NCBI GenBank assembly: GCA_018676675.1
Contig: JABHEG010000287.1
Location: 1 to 64,000, forward strand
Length of the DNA: 64,000 bases
DNA from: Lentisphaerota bacterium
GTDB taxonomy: Bacteria; Verrucomicrobiota; Lentisphaeria; Oligosphaerales; JABHEG01
Direction: 5' to 3'
Made by a program: the position numbers and the translations under genes. The notes beneath the pieces are model-generated. The model was not told the origin of the DNA, ran no database searches, and saw only the letters and a program-made list of their open reading frames with translations. Of the stretch, positions 42,164-50,883 are shown in pieces (the first letter of the stretch is position 1; each line of letters begins with the position of its first letter).

Positions 42164-44290
42164 ATGAATTTGATCGCCAACTACGAAAAAAAGGTGTATG
42201 CCGCCTTGTTGGGGAAGGTCATTGGTGTTTACATGGGCCGTCCCTTCGAGGGGTGGGCGAGAGCCCGGCTTGAGGAACGCTGGGGGCGCGTGGACCGCTA
42301 CGTGCACGAGGATGTGGACAAGCCGTTGGTTGTCGCGGATGATGATATCTCAGGAACGCTGACATTCGTTCGGGCTCTTGAGGATTCAGGGAAGTATGCG
42401 GACACGCCGACGGAGTTCTTCGGCGATACGTGGCTCAATTACCTGCTCGAAGGTCAGACCGTGCTTTGGTGGGGAGGCATGGGGGTGTCCACTGAGCACA
42501 CAGCTTATCTTCGCCTCAAACACGGGCTCAAAGCACCGCTTTCGGGGGCCATCGCCACGAATGGCCAGACCGTGGCGGAGCAGATCGGGGCCCAGATATT
42601 TATCGATGCGTTTGGGATGGTCGCTCCGGGTAACCCGAAGCTGGCGGCCACTATGGCTCGCCGTGCTGCTAGCGTTTCTCACGATGGTGAGGCGGTCAAC
42701 GCGGCGATCGTGGTCGCCGGCATGGTCAGTGCTGCGTTCGTCGAGACCGACATGGAGCGGCTTCTGGACATCGGTGCAAGTTTGATACCTGATGACTCAT
42801 TGATTGCCCGGATTCATCACGACGTGCGCTGTTGGCAGAGAGAAGATGGGGATTGGCGGCGCACCTGGGAACGGATCAACGAAGCCTATGGCTACCACCG
42901 TTACGGAGGCAACTGCCATGTCGTCCCGAACCATGCCATCATGGTGCTGGCCTGGTGCTATGCACCGGACGACTTCCATGAGGCCCAGGTGATCATCAAC
43001 ACGGCCGGCTGGGACACAGACTGCAATGCGGCCAATGTGGGCAGTGTGATGGGGGTGAAGGTCGGACTTGACCGCATCTCGGAGGTCTATGACTTCCAGT
43101 CCCCATTTGCGGACCGCGTGATCCTGCCAACGGCGGAAGGGACGCGGGGGTTCACAGACGTCCTGAACGAGGCCCTGCATGTGGCCCGAATCGGGCGACA
43201 CGTGATGGGGTGGCCTGAAGCCGTTCCGCCCAAAGAGGGAGCGTGGCACCATTTCTCACTTCCTGGCGCGCTCCACGGCTACATGTCGGACGAGACTGCC
43301 TTCGAATCCCGCGGCAACGCGACCTTGACCAACACGGCTGTGCCCCCCACGGGGGAACATGGGATGCAGGTCGATTTCCGCTGTGATGCAGGGCGTGTTG
43401 CGCGCATATCCACGCCGATATTGGCTGCCGGAAAGAGCGGTTCCTACGGGATTGTGGCCACCCCTCGGCTTTGCTCCGGGATGAGTGTCCACATGGCCAT
43501 TTCCGCGTCTGAAGTGGTGGGGGCGGTCATCGCGCGTCTGTTCGTGCGCCACAGCGGAGAAGGAGTGTGTTGCTACAGCCCCGCGACCTCCCTTGAGAAG
43601 GGGCAGGACACCGTTCTGCATCTCACGATTGAGAGCATCGGAGGCATGCCGGTGTCCGACTTTGGTCTCGAAATGCAGAGCCCCAGCCGTGCTTCCGGAC
43701 GGTTGTTAGTGGACCGGGTCTGGTTCGACGGGAAGCCCGCTATGGAGTGGCCGGATGGGCCGGCGGTCCGGGAGGGAACATTTCCGGGCTGGATCAAGCA
43801 TGCGGATGTCGTTCGGGGGGGCTTCTCTGACGACAGCGAACGGATGATTCACGTTGGTAAGAACGAAGGGCGCGGCATTCTGGTAACTGGCACCAGCGAT
43901 TGGGGCGATTACGCATTCCGGAGCCGTGTGAAGATTCATCTGGCAGATGCGGGTGGCATCATAGTCAGATACCAGGGGATGGAGCGCTATATCGCTCTAC
44001 TCAAAACACCGGACGCGCTACGGCTTATCCTGCGTCTCAATGGCGAAGAGCGTGTTCTGGACGAAGTGCCGATGGCATGGCCATTCGATGAGGCGCATGA
44101 TCTGGAGCTCATCTGTCACGGGGAGGGGCTTCTCGCGTCCTGTGATGGTGAAATTGTTCTGCGTGGGCGGGATCGGTGGCTGAGATGCGGGGGCGCGGGA
44201 TTCCTCTTCGAAAATGGCCTTCTGGGGTTCCGGGGCGTAGCTGTTGGTCCCCTCGTCGACCCGATCCTGACTGAGTCCCGCGCGAAGTGA
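42164..44290 (+). CDS. ADP-ribosylglycohydrolase-like protein with C-terminal beta-sandwich
   Basis: A 708-residue protein. Residues 1-300 match the ADP-ribosylglycohydrolase family: an N-terminal AALLGKVIGVYMG, an Asp cluster VADDDISGTL and GWDTDCNAANVGSVMG with the conserved metal-ligand Asp. This family also contains enzymes on other N-glycosidic or sugar substrates. The rest (about 345-708) has two sandwich-like regions; the last resembles a LamG/3-keto-disaccharide-hydrolase fold (GGIIVRYQGMERYIALL, LELICHGEGLLASCDGE). No signal peptide is seen. TTG at 42161 or ATG at 42164 can start; AGGAGG lies 10-13 nt upstream. It stands alone between a divergent radical SAM gene and the YhcH-like operon. 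Confidence 0.82.
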   Translation: MNLIANYEKKVYAALLGKVIGVYMGRPFEGWARARLEERWGRVDRYVHEDVDKPLVVADDDISGTLTFVRALEDSGKYADTPTEFFGDTWLNYLLEGQTVLWWGGMGVSTEHTAYLRLKHGLKAPLSGAIATNGQTVAEQIGAQIFIDAFGMVAPGNPKLAATMARRAASVSHDGEAVNAAIVVAGMVSAAFVETDMERLLDIGASLIPDDSLIARIHHDVRCWQREDGDWRRTWERINEAYGYHRYGGNCHVVPNHAIMVLAWCYAPDDFHEAQVIINTAGWDTDCNAANVGSVMGVKVGLDRISEVYDFQSPFADRVILPTAEGTRGFTDVLNEALHVARIGRHVMGWPEAVPPKEGAWHHFSLPGALHGYMSDETAFESRGNATLTNTAVPPTGEHGMQVDFRCDAGRVARISTPILAAGKSGSYGIVATPRLCSGMSVHMAISASEVVGAVIARLFVRHSGEGVCCYSPATSLEKGQDTVLHLTIESIGGMPVSDFGLEMQSPSRASGRLLVDRVWFDGKPAMEWPDGPAVREGTFPGWIKHADVVRGGFSDDSERMIHVGKNEGRGILVTGTSDWGDYAFRSRVKIHLADAGGIIVRYQGMERYIALLKTPDALRLILRLNGEERVLDEVPMAWPFDEAHDLELICHGEGLLASCDGEIVLRGRDRWLRCGGAGFLFENGLLGFRGVAVGPLVDPILTESRAK

Positions 44291-44444
44291 CGTGCGGATT
44301 GCGGAAACCGTTCACGTGACAGTGGCTTGGCGCTGGTGATCAGGGCTGAGTGCCCACGTTGCGCGCCCCCTGGGATTCAAGTACAGTTGAGCCGGTCCCG
44401 GCGAACAGTTCGGGTGGTATTCTTGAGCCTTTGGAGAATTGAAC

Positions 44445-44897
44445 ATGATTCTTGACTGCCTTACAGCCTGTGAACGGTATCTGCCGCTGCATCCGGATTT
44501 TGCAGCGGGCTTCGCCTTTCTGCAGCGGGAAGACCTGGCCACGCTCGAGGATGGACGGTACGAGATTGACGGTGACCGCGTCTTTGCGATGGTCGCCCGA
44601 GGAGCAGGGCGGGGCAGGGAGACCGCCAAGCTCGAGTTCCACAAGCGATATATCGATATTCAGTATTCTGTGTCCGGCACGGACGTGATCGGTTGGCGTC
44701 CGTCCGCTGAGTGTGCGGTCGACGCATCGACGTTCGATGCAGATTCTGACTGTGGTTTTTTCGCTGAGAGGCCAGCGGTCTGGTGTGGTCTGCCGCCGGA
44801 CGCATTCATGGTGCTCTATCCTGAGGATGCGCACGCGCCGTTGGCAGCGGACGACCCCGCGCTGCATAAAGTGGTCGTCAAAGTCGCGGTCGAGTAA
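44445..44897 (+). CDS. YhcH/YjgK/YiaL family protein
   Basis: A 150-residue cupin-like protein of the YhcH/YjgK/YiaL (DUF386) family. The signature LEFHKRYIDIQYSVSG has the conserved His and the later YPEDAHAP contributes a metal-site His. Family members are linked to sialic acid, N-acetylmannosamine and other sugar catabolism, possibly as sugar anomerases or isomerases. GGAG stands 8 nt before the ATG at 44445; a TTG two codons earlier is less likely. It opens a run of four same-strand genes (dxr 25 bp later) whose other members fit amino-sugar or ketose-phosphate metabolism. Confidence 0.88.
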   Translation: MILDCLTACERYLPLHPDFAAGFAFLQREDLATLEDGRYEIDGDRVFAMVARGAGRGRETAKLEFHKRYIDIQYSVSGTDVIGWRPSAECAVDASTFDADSDCGFFAERPAVWCGLPPDAFMVLYPEDAHAPLAADDPALHKVVVKVAVE

Positions 44898-44922
44898 GGG
44901 CGTGGAGGGACAATCCCGCAAT

Positions 44923-46083
44923 ATGTCGCAGAACGTCGTCATTCTTGGCTCAACCGGCTCGATTGGGGAGAGTGCTCTACAGGTTGCCGCACATCTTGGC
45001 GATGCCGTCAGGATTGTGGGGCTGGCGGCCGGCTCTCGTTCTGAACGGCTGGCGGAACAGGTTGCCGAGTTCGGCTGCAAATGGGCTTACATTGCTGATC
45101 CCGAGAAGGCGCGTGGTTTGGGCGCCCGGCTTCCCGACGGCTGCCGGGCGGTGCAGACAGACCGCACACTCTGTGAGCTGGTTGCCGCTCCGGATGTGGA
45201 CATCGTCCTGTGTGCTATTGTGGGCACGGCTGGTCTCCGGCCTGTATTGGCGGCCATCGAGGCGGGCAAGGACATTGCTCTGGCCAGTAAGGAAGTCCTC
45301 GTGATGGCCGGGGCAACGGTTATGGACTGCGTCCGCAGGCAAGGCGTTCGTTTACTCCCCGTGGACAGTGAACACTGTGCACTCTTTCAATGCCTGGACC
45401 AGAAGCCGTCCGCAGAGATCAGTCGCTTGATCCTGACGGCCAGCGGCGGACCGTTCAGGGGAGCTTCAGCGGATGACCTTTGTGCCGTGACTCCAGAGCA
45501 GGCACTTGCCCATCCTACGTGGAACATGGGACGGAAGATAACCATCGATTCTGCTACTTTGATGAACAAGGGACTTGAGCTCATTGAAGCCCACTGGCTG
45601 TTCGGTGTGGCCCCCGATACTCTTGATGTCGTTGTCCATCCGCAGTCCATTGTGCACTCAATGGTGGAGTTCGTTGACGGGAGCATACTCGCCCAGATGG
45701 GGTTGCCCGACATGCGTCTGCCGATTCAGTATTGTTTGACCTATCCCAAACGCTGTCCCAGTCTGCAGCGGCCGATGCCTTTCGATGAGGCCCTGACGCT
45801 GGATTTCGAGCCCCCGGATGTCCAGAACTTCCCTGCTCTCCGGCTGGCGAAGGATGCCATATGCGCCGGTGGCACGATGCCGGCCGTGTTCAACGCGGCA
45901 AACGAGGTGGCTGTCGACGCCTTCTGTCATGACAACTGCTCGTTCCCTGGAATCAGCTGTACGGTCGATGCCGTGATGCAGGCTCACGACATCCTCCCCG
46001 CATCCGGGCTGGACAGCATTCTGGCCGCTGATGCCTGGGCCAGGCGGTATGCGACCGAGTGTCTCGGTGTCGTCAACCGATAG
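44923..46083 (+). CDS. dxr: 1-deoxy-D-xylulose 5-phosphate reductoisomerase
   Basis: A 386-residue enzyme that converts DXP to 2-C-methylerythritol 4-phosphate with NADPH and a divalent metal, the first committed step of the MEP isoprenoid pathway. The NADPH-binding motif GSTGSIG opens the protein; ASKEVLVMAG, LPVDSEHCALFQCL (metal-ligand Asp and Glu), LTASGGPFRG, HPTWNMGRKITIDSATLMNKGLE and NAANEVAV are all present. Length is usual. The ATG at 44923 is the first in frame next to the conserved motif; GGAGGG lies about 13 nt upstream. It is odd to find it between a YhcH-like gene and a NagB-like gene, and no other MEP gene is near. Confidence 0.97.
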   Translation: MSQNVVILGSTGSIGESALQVAAHLGDAVRIVGLAAGSRSERLAEQVAEFGCKWAYIADPEKARGLGARLPDGCRAVQTDRTLCELVAAPDVDIVLCAIVGTAGLRPVLAAIEAGKDIALASKEVLVMAGATVMDCVRRQGVRLLPVDSEHCALFQCLDQKPSAEISRLILTASGGPFRGASADDLCAVTPEQALAHPTWNMGRKITIDSATLMNKGLELIEAHWLFGVAPDTLDVVVHPQSIVHSMVEFVDGSILAQMGLPDMRLPIQYCLTYPKRCPSLQRPMPFDEALTLDFEPPDVQNFPALRLAKDAICAGGTMPAVFNAANEVAVDAFCHDNCSFPGISCTVDAVMQAHDILPASGLDSILAADAWARRYATECLGVVNR

Positions 46084-46130
46084 ACAAGGGACTGTCCGCC
46101 GGGGCCGGGAGCGCCGTGGACGGTGCTTGT
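46084..46130. other. Possible hairpin between dxr and the NagB-like gene
   Basis: ACAAG...GTCC (46084-46097) can pair with GGAC...CTTGT (46118-46130) around a GC-rich loop. It could stabilise or attenuate the polycistronic message, although the pairing is interrupted. Confidence 0.25.
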
Positions 46131-46151
46131 AGCCATCTAAGGAGATACTGA

Positions 46152-47009
46152 ATGAGCGTGTATGATGTCACCGTTGAGGAGCTCCCTTCAGGGCTCGCGG
46201 GCCGCGTTTGTGTTCAGGATAGCGCTGAAGTCCTGCAAAAAGCTGTGGCCGCAGAGTTCGCCGACCTTTTGGCCGACGCCGCACAGAAGGGGGACATGCT
46301 GACGCTGATCTGCCCGGTGGGCCCGCTCAACTACCGCTTTTTCGCTGACGAAGTCATTCGCCGAGGATTGAGTTGTCGTCATCTCCGCACTGTCAACATG
46401 GACGAGTATCTGGATGACAACGACCGCCTGATCCCGATTGATCACCCCTTGAGTTTTCGTCGCTTCATGGAGGAGACGTTCTTCGCTCATCTGCCGACCG
46501 AACGGCGCCCGCTGCCTGAGAACATCGTGTTCCCTGATCCCGCTGCCCCGGAGCGAGTGACTGAGTTGATTGATGAGATCGGAGGAGCGGACATGTGCTG
46601 GGCCGGCTTCGGGATTACGGGGCATGTCGCCTTCAACGATCCACCTTCGATGCTCGGAGAGCCTGACAGTCTGGAGAGCTTCCGGCAGTGCAAGACGCGC
46701 ACGCTGACCATCTCACCGATGTCTACGGCTCAGATGGCCATGGGGGGGACAAACGGGAACATGGAGATTCTCCCGACTCGAGCAGTGACCGTGGGGATGT
46801 ACGAGATGCTCAAGTCGAAGCGTTTCCATTGCACATTCATGCGTTCGTGGCATGCCGGGCTCTGGCGCCGTGCGTTCCTTGGCCCCATTACTCAGACGTT
46901 CCCGGGGTCCTTGCTACAGGAGCATCCCAACCTGTGGATCAGCATGACTCAACTGGCCGCAACTCCGCCGCTGGTGAACACGGCCCAGGCCACGGGCGAA
47001 GAGAACTGA
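46152..47009 (+). CDS. NagB-like glucosamine-6-phosphate deaminase family protein with altered active site
   Basis: A 285-residue protein related to NagB/6-phosphogluconolactonase. It keeps NMDEY (D84), HPLSFRRFMEETFFAHL and TRAVTVGMYEML. In the motif that is GNDGHIAFNEP in NagB it reads GITGHVAFNDP: Thr156 replaces the catalytic Asp of E. coli NagB (D141), His158 is retained, and Asp163 replaces Glu148. The phosphate-binding loop that reads PTGGTP in NagB is PVGPLN here. So the standard deamination is doubtful; it may process a different aldose/ketose phosphate or be a regulator. AAGGAG lies 7 nt before the ATG. It precedes a class II aldolase by 34 bp. Confidence 0.85.
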   Translation: MSVYDVTVEELPSGLAGRVCVQDSAEVLQKAVAAEFADLLADAAQKGDMLTLICPVGPLNYRFFADEVIRRGLSCRHLRTVNMDEYLDDNDRLIPIDHPLSFRRFMEETFFAHLPTERRPLPENIVFPDPAAPERVTELIDEIGGADMCWAGFGITGHVAFNDPPSMLGEPDSLESFRQCKTRTLTISPMSTAQMAMGGTNGNMEILPTRAVTVGMYEMLKSKRFHCTFMRSWHAGLWRRAFLGPITQTFPGSLLQEHPNLWISMTQLAATPPLVNTAQATGEEN

Positions 47010-47043
47010 TCAAACGCAATTGTGAGGCTATAGGAGACAGGCG

Positions 47044-47946
47044 ATGAAATTTGCATCTGCCGGCGAGCTGGTGAACGAAGCCCGCGCAGGGGGTTATGCC
47101 GTTCCGGCGTTGAACACAAACGGCGGTGCCTACGACATCACCCGGGCAGCCCTTGAGGCGGCCCAGGCGATGCAGGCTCCGCTCATTTTGCAGGTCTACG
47201 AACCCAATACCGCCTACCGCGGCTTCGGGACGTTCGTGAAGACGGCAGGGTGGCTGTGTGACGAACTCGACATCTCCGTACCCGTCGCGCTCCAGTTGGA
47301 CCATGGGAAGAGCTTTGAGTCGGTCGTTCGGGCGATGGGAGCCGGCCTCACGGCCGTCATGATCGATGCGTCACATGATCCCTTGGCGGAGAACATTGCA
47401 GTGACGAATCGAGTCATTGACGTGGCCCGTTCTCTGGGAGTGACGGTTGAGGCTGAGGTGGGATACGTGTCAGGCAATGAGCCCAAACCGGATGTTCAGA
47501 TTGGCCGCGTGTCCGTGCCCGAACGTCCGCCAACTGCCCCGGGAACGACCTCGGTGGAGGAGGCCACGGCATTCGTCGCCCAGACTCGCGTCGACATGCT
47601 TGCTGTGGCCATTGGCACCACGCATGGCGTGTACCAGCATCAGGATGACCTGAATTTCGAGTTGCTCGGGCGTATCCGCGATGCCGTTGATGTGCCCCTG
47701 GTGATGCACGGCACAAGCGGCATCTCGACTGAGAATCTCAGCCGCCTGGCTCAGAACGGGATGGCGAAGATCAACTTTGGTGAGCCATTCCGTTACAACT
47801 ACATCCGTTACTTCAATGAGTTGACGGATGGCATGGAGCATCTCTGGCACTCCTGGAAGATCATGCAGGAAGTCAAGAACCGCCTTGCAGCGGACATGGA
47901 AGTGCTCATCAAAGCGTTGGGGGCTGACGGGAAAGCCGGATGCTGA
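47044..47946 (+). CDS. Class II ketose-bisphosphate aldolase (fructose/tagatose type)
   Basis: A 300-residue zinc-dependent aldolase of the FbaA/GatY/KbaY family. VALQLDHGKS supplies the catalytic Asp and a zinc-ligand His, EAEVGYVSG the Glu, AIGTTHGVY a second His, and MHGTSGIS the phosphate-binding Gly-rich loop with a third His. The HGTSGIS form differs a little from the commoner HGGSG. It would cleave a fructose- or tagatose-bisphosphate-like substrate to DHAP and an aldehyde, fitting the last step of the YhcH-NagB-aldolase group. ATG at 47044 with AGGAGA upstream. The TGA stop lies inside the first base triplet of a repeat unit (47944). Confidence 0.93.
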   Translation: MKFASAGELVNEARAGGYAVPALNTNGGAYDITRAALEAAQAMQAPLILQVYEPNTAYRGFGTFVKTAGWLCDELDISVPVALQLDHGKSFESVVRAMGAGLTAVMIDASHDPLAENIAVTNRVIDVARSLGVTVEAEVGYVSGNEPKPDVQIGRVSVPERPPTAPGTTSVEEATAFVAQTRVDMLAVAIGTTHGVYQHQDDLNFELLGRIRDAVDVPLVMHGTSGISTENLSRLAQNGMAKINFGEPFRYNYIRYFNELTDGMEHLWHSWKIMQEVKNRLAADMEVLIKALGADGKAGC

Positions 47947-48173
47947 GCAATCGGCGGGTGGCACCGCCTCCCACGTTGAGCCGAATGAGGCGAAACTCAA
48001 CAGCCTTTCAAGGTGGGAGGGGCTGCCACGCCCCGATCTCTGTCTCCAGACCAGAAACTGAGCAATCGGCGGGTGGCACCGCCTCCCACGTTGAGCCGAA
48101 TGAGGCGAAACTTAGCAGCTCTTCAAGCTGGGAGGGGCTGCCACGCCCCGATCTTTGTCTCCACAGCGAAAGC
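47944..48173. repeat. Hairpin repeat family A, tandem pair (115-bp units)
   Basis: Two units (47944-48058 and 48059-48173) start TGAGCAATCGGCGGGTGGCA and differ at few positions. Each holds an imperfect hairpin: GTGGCACCGCCTCCCAC (47958-47974; 48073-48089) with GTGGGAGGGGCTGCCAC (48013-48029) or CTGGGAGGGGCTGCCAC (48128-48144). The same stems are shared with the 92-bp copies at 9390 and 49991. The element begins with the aldolase stop codon and ends 7 bp before the next gene. Confidence 0.85.
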
Positions 48174-48180
48174 AAGCAAC

Positions 48181-49905
48181 ATGCGCATGTTCTGTCTCTC
48201 ATTGGCGCTGACCGCAAGCGCATTCGCCCAGTCCGAGTCGGTACAGCAGTTACTCGATGGCGCTGTGAAACGCGGCGTCTCGATCGTCAGGCTGCCTGCA
48301 GGCCGAGTCCCTGTGGCCGGGCGGCTGACACTCAATGGGGCAGATGGGCTAACCATCGATGGTGCCGGGACGACTCTGGTTTTCAGTGATCACAGCAGCG
48401 TGGGCTGGTCGTTCAACGGGTGTCGTGGTTTGACGCTGCGCGGGTTCACCATCGACTACGATCCATTACCTTTCATCCAGGGGCGGATTACCGAGCGTTC
48501 TGAAGACGGCAAACGCTACGACTTTGCTGTGTCCGCAGGCTATCCAGAGCTCAAGGAAGCGGATCAGAGATACTACCGTCAAGCCTACATTTTCGAGCCT
48601 GATCGTCCGCGCTGGAAGCCGTGGGTGCCGGACATCTATGCCCGCCGCGTTGAGATCATCGATGAACGGCACGGACGGTTTGTGATGGGGTACAGCCCGG
48701 CTCGGCACGACTTGATCGCCGTCGGGGACCGGATCGTGCTCACGATCCGGTCAGGAGGAGCCATGCGGATGAATGGCTGCGAGAACGTACGTATCGAGGA
48801 CGTCACGTTCCTGGCTGCTCCCGGTGCCGCCTATCTCGGGCGCTATATGCGTGGCGACAACTACTACCGCTACACAATCAAGCCGGGACCAACACCTGTG
48901 GGGGCCACTGAGCCGCGCCTGATGTCGAGCTGTGCAGATGGTCTGAACATCGCGTTCGCAACGAAAGGCCCGACCATTGAGGGGTGTCGGTTCTCGTTCA
49001 TGGGGGATGACTCCGTCAATTTGCACGGAGTGACCTTTGCCGTGGTAGGGAGCGAGAGTCCCATAGACGTTCTGGTGGCGTGGCCCTATTCTGCTGAACA
49101 GCTCGCGTCGGTGATCCCCAAAGGTGGAACAGCGCGGCGGCTGCGCCCGGGTAACTACGAGGTCCTGTCGACGGCTGTCATTTCCGGTTTCACGCCCTTG
49201 AAGACGTGTACGGACGAGCAACGCGCGGCGATCCATCAGGTCTGGCCACGTGGACAGAAAGGGCGGGGAACCGTGTTCCGCCTCAGCCTGGAGGAGCCGC
49301 TTGACGCGCAGGTGGGAGAGTTCATTGATGTTCCTGACAACAACGCGCCCGGCTTTGTCATCCGCGACTGCGTTTTCGAAGATCATCGGGCCAGAGGACT
49401 GCGCCTCATGGCGGCGAGAGGATTGATCGAGAACAACACATTCCGGCGTCTGAAGATGAACGCGATCACTATTGGGGCGGAGTATGGCTTCTGGCGCGAA
49501 GCCGGTTGGGCGGAAGACATTGTGATACGCGGCAACACGATCGAGGATGTCTGCCGTGATGCCGGCTTGCAGAACGGACGGGCATACGTGCTCGGGGCCA
49601 TCAGTGTGTTTGGCCGCAATGATCCGAAGAGCGGCTTGCCGGTCTGGCCGGGAAACCGGAACATCACGATCCAGGGGAACACCATCCGGGGATGCCCGCT
49701 GGCCGGGATCTTCCTGGCTGCAGCCAGGAACGTCAGTGTTCTGGACAATCGCCTGATGAATGTGCTGTTTGAGATTCCCAGCGATGGCGGCAGGGAGATG
49801 GGGCTTGACCTCCGTGACGCCATTGATGTCAGGCACGCACAGGACGTCACGCTTTCGGGGAACGCAGTGAGCCACGTTGGTCAGGCTCCGGTGCCTGAGG
49901 ACTGA
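48181..49905 (+). CDS. Secreted right-handed parallel beta-helix protein
   Basis: A 574-residue exported protein. Residues 1-16 are a signal peptide (MFCLSLALTASAFAQS). The remainder shows the short repeating strands of a parallel beta-helix: LTIDGAGTTLVF, GLTLRGFTIDYD, NVRIEDVTFLAAPG, IEGCRFSFMGDDSVNL, GLIENNTFRRLKMNAI, IVIRGNTIEDVCRD and ITIQGNTIRGCPLAGI. Such proteins include polysaccharide lyases and hydrolases of glycans, but catalytic residues are not identifiable here. The ATG at 48181 is the only start that gives a signal peptide; the ribosome binding site is weak. It sits downstream of the family A repeat pair, and could read on from the aldolase operon or have its own promoter. Confidence 0.82.
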   Translation: MRMFCLSLALTASAFAQSESVQQLLDGAVKRGVSIVRLPAGRVPVAGRLTLNGADGLTIDGAGTTLVFSDHSSVGWSFNGCRGLTLRGFTIDYDPLPFIQGRITERSEDGKRYDFAVSAGYPELKEADQRYYRQAYIFEPDRPRWKPWVPDIYARRVEIIDERHGRFVMGYSPARHDLIAVGDRIVLTIRSGGAMRMNGCENVRIEDVTFLAAPGAAYLGRYMRGDNYYRYTIKPGPTPVGATEPRLMSSCADGLNIAFATKGPTIEGCRFSFMGDDSVNLHGVTFAVVGSESPIDVLVAWPYSAEQLASVIPKGGTARRLRPGNYEVLSTAVISGFTPLKTCTDEQRAAIHQVWPRGQKGRGTVFRLSLEEPLDAQVGEFIDVPDNNAPGFVIRDCVFEDHRARGLRLMAARGLIENNTFRRLKMNAITIGAEYGFWREAGWAEDIVIRGNTIEDVCRDAGLQNGRAYVLGAISVFGRNDPKSGLPVWPGNRNITIQGNTIRGCPLAGIFLAAARNVSVLDNRLMNVLFEIPSDGGREMGLDLRDAIDVRHAQDVTLSGNAVSHVGQAPVPED

Positions 49906-49990
49906 CGATCTGATCTGCCACTGAGGCAGTCGAGCTTAAGGGCACGGCAAAGCCGGTGTCCCTGGGGCCAGGCTGGGTGACGTCAAAATC

Positions 49991-50082
49991 AGGGCAATCG
50001 GGGCATGGCAGCCCCTCCCACGTTGGCCGCACCTGACCTCAATGTGGGAGGCGGTGCCATCCGGCGACCTCTTCCTGGATGC
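49991..50082 (-). repeat. Hairpin repeat family A, copy at the 3' ends of converging genes
   Basis: An inverted copy of the element at 9390-9481: 92 bp, with 3 substitutions. It lies between the stop of the beta-helix gene (49905) and the stop of the alpha/beta hydrolase gene (50116), so it is 3' to both, as expected for a REP-like or terminator-like element. Confidence 0.85.
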
Positions 50083-50115
50083 GCCTTTTGCCGCTCATCC
50101 TGACGCCATTCGGGG

Positions 50116-50883
50116 TTAGACTGCGGCAGAAGCAATGTGCTCACGGATGGCGGTGCAGTACTGGTCAAGCCCATGCACGAGCAGGTCGTTGTGGCCGGCT
50201 CCTTCGATGCTGAGGAGCTTCTTCTCCGGGCAGGGACAGGCGTCCAGGAGGGCCTCGGAGTCGGAGAACGGGATGATGTGGTCATCGGTTCCGTGGATGA
50301 TCAAAGCGGGGAGGTCACACTGGCGCATCTTGCCCAGATTGTCACTCGAAGCGGGGAAGTCACTCCGACTCACCACAGGTCCACCAAGCCTCCGGATCAG
50401 GGCGGGGCCATCCGCATAGGGGCTGTCCAGGATGAGTCCGGCCAGTTTGTCCGTGGCCGTAGCCGCGAGATGGATTGCCGGTGCGCTACCGAGCGAACGC
50501 CCCATGATCAGGATGTGCCGGAACGGTTTGCCGGCGAGTTGCGAAATTCGGGGGATGTCGTTGAGACACACTTCAGCGTCGGCGAGCATGTGGGGTAGGC
50601 TTGGGGCGCCCGTGCTCCGCCCATAGCGGCGGTAATCTACGACCCAATACGATGTGCCGCACTGGGTGAAGAGCCTACTCAGCGAGTCGTAGTCTGCCGC
50701 GATCTCTCCATTGCCATGGAAGAAGAGCATGAGAACATCGCTGGTGGGATTGAGATGCAGGTAGCCCCCCACGATTGCGCTGCCGCATTGTGTCTCGGTG
50801 CGTATGCCCGGCGAGACGTGTCCGAGCGCTTCGCCGCGAGGATGAAACAGCGCGCGCGAGATGGCTTGATCGTCGAGCGTCAT
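50116..50883 (-). CDS. Alpha/beta hydrolase
   Basis: A 255-residue hydrolase. The oxyanion-hole region HGNGE, nucleophile elbow GRSLGSAP (Ser in G-x-S-x-G), acid HGTDDHIIP and the His in GAGHNDL give a complete catalytic triad. It resembles the BAAT/esterase-like or YqiA-type group. No signal peptide is apparent, so it may be cytosolic. The frame is open upstream, but GGGAG is placed 7 nt before the ATG at 50883. Its start overlaps the stop of the GH42-like gene by 4 bp (ATGA), so it is translationally coupled. Substrate is likely an ester released from the glycan handled by that cluster. Confidence 0.9.
   Translation of the reverse strand: MTLDDQAISRALFHPRGEALGHVSPGIRTETQCGSAIVGGYLHLNPTSDVLMLFFHGNGEIAADYDSLSRLFTQCGTSYWVVDYRRYGRSTGAPSLPHMLADAEVCLNDIPRISQLAGKPFRHILIMGRSLGSAPAIHLAATATDKLAGLILDSPYADGPALIRRLGGPVVSRSDFPASSDNLGKMRQCDLPALIIHGTDDHIIPFSDSEALLDACPCPEKKLLSIEGAGHNDLLVHGLDQYCTAIREHIASAAV

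Noticed and set aside
47944..48173. CRISPR array
   Set aside because: Only two units of 115 bp with nearly identical interiors and no spacers; no cas gene is present.
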